Made by a program: the position numbers and the translations under genes. 6,304 nucleotides of DNA, taken from positions 1 to 6,304 of the forward strand of contig URYM01000105.1 in NCBI GenBank assembly GCA_900552095.1. Reading direction: 5' to 3'. The notes beneath the pieces are model-generated. The model had not been told where the DNA came from. It did not search any database and saw only the letters and a program-made list of their open reading frames with translations. This document shows, one piece after another, positions 1 to 4,961 of the stretch (positions are counted from its first letter, which is position 1; the number at the start of each line of letters is the position of its first letter). The stretch is from an uncultured Blautia sp. (lineage in GTDB: Bacteria > Bacillota > Clostridia > Lachnospirales > Lachnospiraceae).

Positions 1-32
1 CTCGTGGGCTCGGAGATGTGTATAAGAGACAG
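1..32. other. Nextera Read 2 adapter (library artefact)
   Basis: These bases match the Illumina Nextera Read 2 transposase adapter without its first two bases. The Tn5 mosaic end AGATGTGTATAAGAGACAG lies at 14-32. Genomic sequence starts at 33, in the middle of lepA. The segment is untrimmed library sequence and should be removed before annotation. Confidence 0.98.
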
Positions 33-1321
33 TCCTGACACAGATCCATAATCGGCCCGATAAATTCTGTGGTCACCATAATTTCCGCTGCCACCATGGG
101 CTCTTCCATATATTCAATCTCTGAAGGATCCGGAAGGTTGGTGGGATTTGTCAGATCGATCACCTCTCCGTCTGTCTTATGCACTTTATAGATAACGCTG
201 GGCGCCGTCGTGATAAGATCCAGATTGTACTCTCTCTCCAGTCTTTCCTGGATGATCTCCAGATGGAGAAGCCCCAGAAAACCGCAGCGGAATCCAAATC
301 CCAGCGCTACGGACGTTTCCGGCTCATAGAAGAGAGACGCATCATTTAACTGCAGCTTCTCCAGCGCATCCCTAAGATCTCCATACTTGGATCCATCCGC
401 CGGATAAAGCCCGCAGTATACCATGGGATTTACTTTTTTATAGCCCGGAAGAGGCTCCCTGCAGGGATTCCTGCTGTCTGTCACGGTATCTCCCACCCGG
501 GTATCCTGCACATTTTTAATGCTGGCCGTAATGTAACCTACCATACCGGCGGAGAGTTCCTCACAGGGAATGAACTGCCCGGCTCCAAAGTATCCCACTT
601 CCACAGCCTCAAAAGACGCCCCGGTAGCCATCATTTTGATCGGCGTTCCCCTGGAGACGCGTCCCTCCTTAATACGGCAGAATACGATCACTCCTTTATA
701 CGGATCGTACAGGGAGTCAAAAATCAGCGCCTGAAGAGGCGCGTCCGGATCTCCCTGGGGCGCCGGTATTTTCTCCACGATCTGCTCCAGCACCTGGTCG
801 ATATTCAACCCCATTTTGGCTGAAATCAAGGGGGCATCCTCCGCCTCGATCCCGATTACATCCTCAATCTCCGCTTTCACCCGCTCCGGATCTGCGCTGG
901 GCAGATCAATCTTATTGATCACCGGCATCACATCCAGATCATGATCCAGTGCCAGATATACATTGGCCAGTGTCTGCGCCTCAATGCCCTGGGCTGCATC
1001 TACCACCAGAATCGCCCCGTCGCAGGCTGCCAGGCTCCGGGAAACTTCATAATTAAAGTCTACATGTCCCGGGGTATCGATCAGATTGAAAATATATTCT
1101 TCCCCGTCCTTTGCCTTATAGACGATCCGTACGGTCTGTGCCTTTATGGTAATTCCCCGCTCCCGCTCCAGATCCATATTATCCAGCACCTGAGACTGCA
1201 TTTCCCGCTCTGTCAAAAGTCCTGTTTTCTCTATGATCCGGTCAGCCAGGGTAGACTTTCCGTGATCAATATGCGCAATAATGCAAAAATTACGAATTTT
1301 GCTCTGATCCATTGCCGCCAT
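33..1321 (-). CDS. lepA: Elongation factor 4 (LepA), C-terminus missing
   Basis: Ribosome-associated translational GTPase (EF4/LepA) that acts on the 30S/70S ribosome in the cytoplasm and is linked to initiation and back-translocation. The 429 codons present begin [12 protein letters not shown]. The G domain shows all motifs: G1 AHIDHGKST (about 16-24), G2 RGIT (55-58), G3 DTPGH (82-86, with the catalytic-type His), G4 NKID (136-139) and G5 SAK (167-169). Domain II follows from about 195. The LepA hallmark [14 protein letters not shown] lies near 343-356, and the EF-G-like C-terminal fold starts near 406. The family is about 600 residues, so roughly 170 are lost where the contig runs into adapter at 32. 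The start at 1321 is chosen because AGGAGG (1330-1335) sits 8 bases upstream; the ATG three codons later would be 17 bases away. It follows spoIIP by 87 bases but has its own promoter. Confidence is very high. Confidence 0.98.
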
Positions 1322-1329
1322 CTATCTTT

Positions 1330-1335
1330 CCTCCT
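1330..1335 (-). promoter_or_regulatory. lepA ribosome binding site
   Basis: The minus strand reads AGGAGG, 8 bases before ATG 1321. It selects that codon over the in-frame ATG at 1312. A 5-bp hairpin (CGGGA at 1348-1352 with TCCCG at 1339-1343, loop GTGA) stands just upstream, leaving the site itself unpaired. Confidence 0.85.
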
Positions 1336-1383
1336 GTTCGGGATCACTCCCGCCTTCTCTTAATCCGTATACTATCCGGGGCA

Positions 1384-1412
1384 ATGATACCATATTTTTG
1401 TCTTTTTGTCAT
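1384..1412 (-). promoter_or_regulatory. Vegetative (sigma-A type) promoter of lepA
   Basis: On the minus strand, -35 ATGACA (1407-1412; 5 of 6 to TTGACA) is followed by a 17-base spacer and -10 TATCAT (1384-1389; 5 of 6 to TATAAT). Transcription would start near 1377 and give a leader of about 55 bases. The -35 box contains the spoIIP stop codon TGA (1409-1411). The -10 hexamer is the same as that of the rpsT promoter in this window. It would let lepA be expressed in growth independently of the sporulation genes upstream. This is predicted from sequence only. Confidence 0.68.
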
Positions 1413-2665
1413 GTCCCTTTTAGTACTTTATTTAAAATCACCGCAAAGGGTTCCATCGCATTTTTCGCCTCCTCCAGCGTATTCGTCTGCGCTCCCACCT
1501 CCAGAAGCAGCGACTTGGGACGTACGTGAAGGTTATAGCGGTAGCATTTCAGATAAACGCATCTTGTCAGGTCAGGATAATATTGAGCCGCCTCATATTC
1601 CAGCCGGAAAGAGAAGGCCAGATTATCCGCGATATACGGATTGTAGAGATACTCGATCGGCCCGTTCGTCCTGCTTTTAGACAGGCCGTTAAAGAACATG
1701 ATCCGGGCGGTGGGCTTGCCGTTCACCTCTGTCACCAGGCGCACATCCTCCCGCACACCATCCCGGTGAAGGTCGATCACTACTTCGATGGAGGGATTTT
1801 CTGCCAGCACCTGTTCCACCTTCTCCAGCGCATAATCGTAGGCCGCGCTCCTGTCCCATACGCCGTCTACCAGATCAAAAGTATCCCGCATATGGATCAC
1901 CTGATACCCGTATTCTTCTGTCAGGATCTGTTCCAGATAATCTCCCACTGCCACCACAGAAGTGGACGGATCTCCTTCTACAGAATCCGCAAATCCTTCC
2001 TGCGAATGACTGTGGTAGATCAGAATCTGAGGTGCTGAATTATCCTGTTTCATCGTCAGATCTTTTCCCAGGAGGCTGTCAAGATTCAGCTCCTCCCGGG
2101 TGATCGTAGTTGTGGGATCCAGAACAAAAAAATTATTCAGAAGATAATCAAAATCCTGCATTTTTTCCAGGGACAGCACGGCCTGCTGTTCCGGCAGGGT
2201 AAAGGCCGCCTCCAGCGGCTTCTCACCGTCTTCTGTGTCTTCCGCGTCTTCTGTATCTTCTGCGTCCGTCTCCTCCGGTGCCGGCGCAGGAGCTGTCTCT
2301 CCACTCTCCCTCAGGCGCTCTGCGATAGACTTGTGTGTCGCCTCCTCGATTGCTTCCCAGGTAGACTCATCCTCCAGGCAGACCGTCTCCTCCCCGGCCC
2401 GAATATAATTCCAGCAGGCAAGAGAATCCTCCACCAGCCGTCCGGCTCTCTCCCAGAATGACCCTTCCTCCCGCTCCGGATCATAATAAATCCTGGGGAC
2501 ATACGCCTGGAGAGCCTTGTCCTCAATCCGCTCCCAGGCATTTGCCAGCAGCAGCTTCCCCCGGACAAAATGATCCTGCCCGAGCAGCATCACTCCCCCC
2601 GCCAGCAGAAGCGCTCCGAAAGCTGCCCCCGCCGCCGGCAGGATCCCGACCTTTCTCTTCCCCAT
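1409..2665 (-). CDS. spoIIP: Stage II sporulation protein P (SpoIIP)
   Basis: Peptidoglycan amidase/endopeptidase that, in the SpoIID-SpoIIM-SpoIIP complex of the mother cell, degrades septal wall to drive engulfment of the forespore. The 418-residue product has a positively charged N-terminus (MGKRK) and one membrane segment at about 8-28. A variable extracytoplasmic region runs to about 185 and includes an Ala/Pro stretch and an acidic Glu-Asp repeat at 125-149. The catalytic domain covers about 205-418. It shows the family signatures IYHSHSQE (216-223), IDLHRDG (297-303) and LLLEVGAQTNTLEEA (386-400), giving conserved His, Glu and Asp residues expected to bind zinc. Its length is normal for the family. 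The start at 2665 has GAGGTGAT close upstream and directly precedes the membrane anchor. It lies 39 bases after gpr, the same pairing as in Bacillus subtilis. The SD lies in a small inverted repeat, and a sigma-E-like promoter may overlap it. Confidence 0.96.
   Translation of the reverse strand: MGKRKVGILPAAGAAFGALLLAGGVMLLGQDHFVRGKLLLANAWERIEDKALQAYVPRIYYDPEREEGSFWERAGRLVEDSLACWNYIRAGEETVCLEDESTWEAIEEATHKSIAERLRESGETAPAPAPEETDAEDTEDAEDTEDGEKPLEAAFTLPEQQAVLSLEKMQDFDYLLNNFFVLDPTTTITREELNLDSLLGKDLTMKQDNSAPQILIYHSHSQEGFADSVEGDPSTSVVAVGDYLEQILTEEYGYQVIHMRDTFDLVDGVWDRSAAYDYALEKVEQVLAENPSIEVVIDLHRDGVREDVRLVTEVNGKPTARIMFFNGLSKSRTNGPIEYLYNPYIADNLAFSFRLEYEAAQYYPDLTRCVYLKCYRYNLHVRPKSLLLEVGAQTNTLEEAKNAMEPFAVILNKVLKGT
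2225..2260 (-). repeat. Short acidic tandem repeat inside spoIIP
   Basis: Codons 136-147 of spoIIP encode EDTEDAEDTEDG, built on a three-residue unit Glu-Asp-Thr/Ala from 9-base near-repeats of GAAGAY plus a variable codon. It sits in the linker between the membrane anchor region and the catalytic domain, directly after an Ala/Pro stretch (about 125-130). It is probably a slippage-prone spacer; copy number may vary among strains. Confidence 0.75.
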
Positions 2666-2672
2666 CCTATCA

Positions 2673-2692
2673 CCTCATAAAACTATATGAGG
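2673..2692 (-). promoter_or_regulatory. Inverted repeat covering the spoIIP Shine-Dalgarno
   Basis: A perfect 7-bp inverted repeat lies in the 39-base gpr-spoIIP gap. In mRNA sense it reads CCTCATA (2692-2686), loop TAGTTT, TATGAGG (2679-2673). The 3' arm contains the GAGG of the spoIIP ribosome binding site (GAGGTGAT, 3 bases before ATG 2665). In a transcript reading through from gpr the stem could mask the site. There is no U-tract, so it is not a terminator. Confidence 0.6.
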
Positions 2693-2710
2693 CGCCCCGT
2701 TGTCTTATAC
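2682..2710 (-). promoter_or_regulatory. Possible sigma-E-like promoter of spoIIP
   Basis: On the minus strand CATATAGT (2682-2689) matches the sigma-E -10 pattern CATACANT at 7 of 8 positions. The -35 is weak: GTATAAG (2704-2710) keeps only the central ATA, at the expected 14-base spacing. In B. subtilis spoIIP is under mother-cell sigma-E control, which makes the site plausible. A start near 2675-2678 would leave a leader of only about 10-13 bases, which is a reason for caution. Confidence 0.35.
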
Positions 2711-3616
2711 CTGGCGCAGTGCCAGATTGATCCCTTCCGCTACAATTCCGCTTAAAATTTCAAGCGCTTCATCCACATCTTTTGGCGTCACGAACATTCT
2801 CTGCAGCCCCGGAGTAATCAGTTCCGCCAGAAATTCCTCTATCTCCGACTCTTCCAGTGTCTCTAACAGCTGAGACACTGCATCGTGCACAATGCTGGCC
2901 GCATCCACTACGGTGGGAACACCGATTCCGATCACCGGAACCCCCAGAGTTTCCCGGGAAATCCCGGAGCGGAAATTCATCACGCCGGATCCAGGACTGA
3001 TCCCCGTATCCGTCAGCTGGACCGTGCAGTTCAGCCTCCGGATACTGCGGGCTGCCAGCGCATCTATCGCCAGAACGATATCCGGCTGCGTCTCCCCGAC
3101 AATCCCCTTTAAAATCTCAACCGTCTCCATCCCCGTCTGGGCCATAACCCCGGGCGCAATACTGCTGACCATACAGGAAGGACCGTCCTCTAATCCGCTG
3201 TTCCCGTATTCCTTCACCACATGCCGGGTGATCTGGAGTTTCTGGATCACCAGAGGCCCCAGCGCATCCGGGGTAACCTCCCGGTTCCCCAGCCCCACAG
3301 CCAGAATCGACAGATCCCCCTTTCTTTTCGGCAGCATCCGCCTTAAGTGCCCGGCCAGAATTTCGGCTGCCTTCTCCTGCACTTTTTCTTCCGCCGTCAC
3401 CAGGTCCGGCGCCTCCACCGTGATATACCTGCCGCAGGGCTTTTCCATCACTCTGGCCCCGTGCTCCGTTTGAATCTCCACCAGAGTCGTGCAGATGTCG
3501 CCGGGGTCTTCTTTTCGCCTCTTCAGCACGACCCCCTCAATTTCCACATTATCTTTTTCAAATTTTTCCCGGCTCTCCAGGGCCAGATCTGTCCGTATTT
3601 TACAGCTGCCGATCAT
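2705..3616 (-). CDS. gpr: Germination (spore) protease GPR, A25 family
   Basis: Endoprotease that starts the breakdown of small acid-soluble DNA-binding proteins in the germinating spore. It is made in the forespore as a zymogen. The product from the chosen start has 303 residues. The autoprocessing and substrate-like motif IRTDLALE is at residues 7-14, so a cut after Asp10 would remove a 10-residue propeptide, slightly shorter than the 15-16 known in Bacillus. The two aspartates proposed as catalytic in the Bacillus enzyme appear in TPDALGP (Asp117) and AIDALAAR (Asp185). GLGN (about 108-111) and the SPGSGV and GVPTVVDAA motifs are also present. An in-frame ATG at 3655 and an open frame up to 3787 exist, but start 3616 alone has a good SD (AAGGAG, 6 bases away), and 3655 lies almost at the predicted transcription start. 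It is divergent from rpsT and followed 39 bases later by spoIIP. Confidence 0.97.
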   Translation of the reverse strand: MIGSCKIRTDLALESREKFEKDNVEIEGVVLKRRKEDPGDICTTLVEIQTEHGARVMEKPCGRYITVEAPDLVTAEEKVQEKAAEILAGHLRRMLPKRKGDLSILAVGLGNREVTPDALGPLVIQKLQITRHVVKEYGNSGLEDGPSCMVSSIAPGVMAQTGMETVEILKGIVGETQPDIVLAIDALAARSIRRLNCTVQLTDTGISPGSGVMNFRSGISRETLGVPVIGIGVPTVVDAASIVHDAVSQLLETLEESEIEEFLAELITPGLQRMFVTPKDVDEALEILSGIVAEGINLALRQV

Positions 3617-3622
3617 TCCAGT

Positions 3623-3628
3623 CTCCTT
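3623..3628 (-). promoter_or_regulatory. gpr ribosome binding site (decides the start)
   Basis: The minus strand reads AAGGAG, 6 bases before ATG 3616. No comparable purine-rich site precedes the alternative in-frame ATG at 3655, where the upstream bases are CCCGGGAAA. This supports the 303-residue protein over longer 316- or 360-residue readings. Confidence 0.8.
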
Positions 3629-3664
3629 TTCCTGCTTTTTTACTATTTTTTGCATTTTCCCGGG

Positions 3665-3693
3665 AAATATGTATTGACAAAACACCCTTTTTC
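3665..3693 (-). promoter_or_regulatory. Forespore (sigma-G/F-like) promoter of gpr
   Basis: On the minus strand CATATTT (3665-3671) matches the sigma-G/F -10 pattern CATAHTA at 6 of 7 positions. GAAAA (3689-3693) matches the -35 pattern GHATR at 4 of 5, with a 17-base spacer. The start would be near 3658, leaving about 40 bases of leader. Known forespore transcription of gpr in Bacillus fits this. The site overlaps the rpsT promoter on the other strand. Confidence 0.55.
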
Positions 3694-3702
3694 GCCTATC
3701 AT
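3674..3702 (+). promoter_or_regulatory. Vegetative (sigma-A) promoter of rpsT
   Basis: TTGACA (3674-3679, perfect) is followed by a 17-base spacer and TATCAT (3697-3702, 5 of 6 to TATAAT). Transcription would begin near 3709, giving a leader of roughly 95 bases before the TTG start. This is the strongest promoter in the window, as expected for a ribosomal protein gene. Confidence 0.87.
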
Positions 3703-3708
3703 AAATAA

Positions 3709-3802
3709 GTGTGTTTACACCGGATTTTTTTCCGTGTCTTATCTGGTGTGAGCAGTCAACTGGAATAAGAATTAAGAAGAAAATCATTTGGAGGTGTACG
3801 AA
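3709..3802 (+). promoter_or_regulatory. rpsT 5' leader with alternative pairings
   Basis: The predicted 94-base leader can fold in two ways that share bases 3717-3721. One is a local hairpin, CGGA (3721-3724) with TCCG (3731-3734), loop of six T, extended by ACA/TGT (3717-3719 with 3735-3737) past a bulged C. The other is a longer-range stem, TTACACC (3715-3721) with GGTGTGA (3745-3751), containing one T-G wobble. The rest is A-rich and ends in the SD. Ribosomal protein leaders often carry autoregulatory structure, but I recognise no known motif here. Confidence 0.4.
3790..3796 (+). promoter_or_regulatory. rpsT ribosome binding site
   Basis: GGAGGTG is centred 6 bases before TTG 3803 and fixes that codon as the start. 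The upstream in-frame TTG at 3788 overlaps this site and has no SD of its own. Confidence 0.88.
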
Positions 3803-4066
3803 TTGGCTAACATTAAATCCGCTAAAAAAAGAATCCTGGTAAACAGAACCAAGGCAGCAAGAAATAAATCCATCAAATCCGCAGTGAAAACCGCAGTGAA
3901 AAAGGTTGATGCAGCTGTTGCTCTGAAAGATAAAGAGGCAGCAAGCAGCGCATTAGTAGAAGCAATCTCTACCATCGACAAGGCGGCTTCCAAAGGCGTA
4001 TATCATAAAAATACTGCAGCCAGAAAAGTTTCCCGCTTATCCAAGGCTGTAAACACTATCGCATAA
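3803..4066 (+). CDS. rpsT: 30S ribosomal protein S20
   Basis: Small-subunit protein S20, which binds 16S rRNA early in 30S assembly. The product has 87 residues, the usual length. It starts (M)ANIKSAKKRI, the typical S20 N-terminus, followed by NRTKAARNKSIKSAVKT, where Arg and Lys line an rRNA-binding helix. The conserved C-terminal part GVYHKNTAARKVSRLSKAV is complete. The start codon is TTG at 3803, chosen by the strong SD at 3790-3796 and by homology; reading from 3788 would add five residues foreign to the family. The gene has its own sigma-A promoter, is divergent from gpr and is closed by a strong terminator. Escherichia coli rpsT also starts with UUG, where the codon takes part in autogenous control; whether that holds here is unknown. 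Confidence 0.98.
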   Translation: MANIKSAKKRILVNRTKAARNKSIKSAVKTAVKKVDAAVALKDKEAASSALVEAISTIDKAASKGVYHKNTAARKVSRLSKAVNTIA

Positions 4067-4086
4067 GAAATCGAATTTTTTATCTG

Positions 4087-4120
4087 GAAACGACCGTACC
4101 GTCAGCGGTCGTTTCTTTTT
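4087..4120 (+). terminator. Rho-independent terminator after rpsT
   Basis: A perfect 10-bp stem, GAAACGACCG (4087-4096) with CGGTCGTTTC (4106-4115), encloses a 9-base loop and is followed by five T (4116-4120). It starts 20 bases after the rpsT stop. Transcription of the next gene would need read-through or a promoter I cannot see. Confidence 0.92.
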
Positions 4121-4148
4121 ATCTCAAAAATTTTCAGCTTTGCACAAC

Positions 4149-4155
4149 AAGGAGG
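4149..4155 (+). promoter_or_regulatory. Ribosome binding site of the sigma-like gene
   Basis: AAGGAGG lies 7 bases upstream of ATG 4163 and is a near-perfect Shine-Dalgarno, showing that the gene is set up for efficient translation. I find no -35/-10 pair in the 42 bases between the rpsT terminator and this gene. Confidence 0.85.
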
Positions 4156-4162
4156 ATCAGCC

Positions 4163-4909
4163 ATGGATCAGACTATTTTCCAGCAGAAACTAAAAGATCT
4201 CGTCATTCTGGGCAGTCAGAACAAAAAACAGCTTCACCGCGAAGTCATCGAATCCTTTTTTCAGGAGGACGGTTTACGCGCAGATCAGCTGGATCTCGTC
4301 TTTGACTATCTGCGCTCTCAGGGGATTCGGGTCATGGGCGCATCCCCCTCTCCTTCTTCTCTGCCTCCCCTGTCTTCCGGAGAAACCCCCGGCGAACCTG
4401 CCGCCCTCTCACCGGAAGATGAGCGGACGCTGAAGGAATACCAGGAACTCTTCTCCTCCCGGCCTGCACTCACCCCCGGGGAAAAGGAGCAGCTTTTCCG
4501 GGATGCCCGGGAAGGCGCTGCCAATGCGCGGCAGAAACTGGCCGAAGCGTATCTCCCTCTGATAGTGGAACTGTCCTGTGCCTTCCCCTCGGCCATTTCC
4601 CTGCAGGATAAGATCCAGGAAGGAAGCCTGGGGCTCTGGATGGCTCTGGAAAAGGATCTTCCCGCAGAAAACCCGGAAGAATATCTCCGGACCGCCGTGT
4701 CCGAATCCATTTCCTCTCTCCTGGCTTCAGAAAATCGCCAGAAGCAGGAGGACAATTATCTGGTGGAACGGGTCCGCTCTTTAGAAGCCCGGGTCCGCGA
4801 ACTGACGGAAGATGAGGAAATTAAGTATTCTGTGGAAGAACTCTCCGCCTTTCTTGATATGGATGCGGAGGAAATCCAGGATATTCTGAAATTAACCGGA
4901 GAGAACTGA
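4163..4909 (+). CDS. Degenerate sigma-70-like protein, no region 4
   Basis: Unnamed protein of 248 residues that reads like the first two thirds of a primary sigma factor. Residues 8-58 resemble region 1.1, ending DQLDLVFDYLRSQGIRVM. A Ser/Pro-rich linker covers 59-81. Residues 86-117 fit region 1.2 (LTPGEKEQLFRDAREGA). Residues 120-164 fit regions 2.1-2.2, with AEAYLPLIVELS and the strong match LQDKIQEGSLGLWMALEK (147-164). Residues 172-194 occupy the place of 2.3-2.4 but lack the aromatic WW/Y cluster used to melt DNA. Residues 199-245 resemble region 3 (SVEELSAFLDMDAEEIQDILKL). The protein ends there, without region 3.2 or 4. It may contact RNA polymerase through region 2.2 but is unlikely to select promoters; a modulator, decoy or relic are all possible. 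AAGGAGG (4149-4155) lies 7 bases before ATG 4163. It is convergent with holA. The reading frame is near certain; the family call is by eye. Confidence 0.78.
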   Translation: MDQTIFQQKLKDLVILGSQNKKQLHREVIESFFQEDGLRADQLDLVFDYLRSQGIRVMGASPSPSSLPPLSSGETPGEPAALSPEDERTLKEYQELFSSRPALTPGEKEQLFRDAREGAANARQKLAEAYLPLIVELSCAFPSAISLQDKIQEGSLGLWMALEKDLPAENPEEYLRTAVSESISSLLASENRQKQEDNYLVERVRSLEARVRELTEDEEIKYSVEELSAFLDMDAEEIQDILKLTGEN

Positions 4910-4913
4910 AAAG

Positions 4914-4957
4914 AAAAACGATGGCTTTGATCTTACTTTCAAAACCATCGTTTTTTT
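4914..4957. terminator. Bidirectional terminator between convergent genes
   Basis: An 11-bp stem, AAAAACGATGG (4914-4924) with CCATCGTTTTT (4945-4955), is extended inward, past a C-A mismatch, by TTTGA (4926-4930) with TCAAA (4939-4943). A T-run (4951-4957) serves the plus strand and the A-rich 5' flank gives a U-run on the minus strand. It ends the sigma-like gene (stop at 4909) and holA (stop at 4962) from opposite sides. Confidence 0.92.
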
Positions 4958-4961
4958 CGCC

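Noticed and set aside
1339..1352. Hairpin between spoIIP and lepA as a terminator
   Set aside because: The stem is only 5 bp and no U-run follows; it lies inside the predicted lepA leader.
941..1363. Plus-strand open frame of 140 codons
   Set aside because: It is antisense to lepA, in the region of the conserved GTPase motifs.
1312..2038. Plus-strand open frames of 122 and 170 codons
   Set aside because: They lie opposite spoIIP, whose protein is clearly recognised; the antisense products show no family features and have no SD.
3709..3731. GTGT-GTTT-ACAC followed by a T7 run as an early terminator of rpsT
   Set aside because: The stem is 4 bp, weak, and separated from the T run by CGGA; a terminator there is not convincing.
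2885..3751. Several plus-strand open frames of 62-193 codons
   Set aside because: They are shadows of gpr on the opposite strand, without credible starts or protein features.
3655..3787. Longer gpr starting at 3655 or 3787
   Set aside because: Neither has a Shine-Dalgarno; 3787 lies upstream of the predicted promoter and 3655 is about three bases from the predicted transcription start.
4318..4755. Minus-strand open frame of 145 codons opposite the sigma-like gene
   Set aside because: It is Ser/Arg-rich and compositionally like an antisense reading. The plus frame has a strong SD and recognisable sigma-like motifs.
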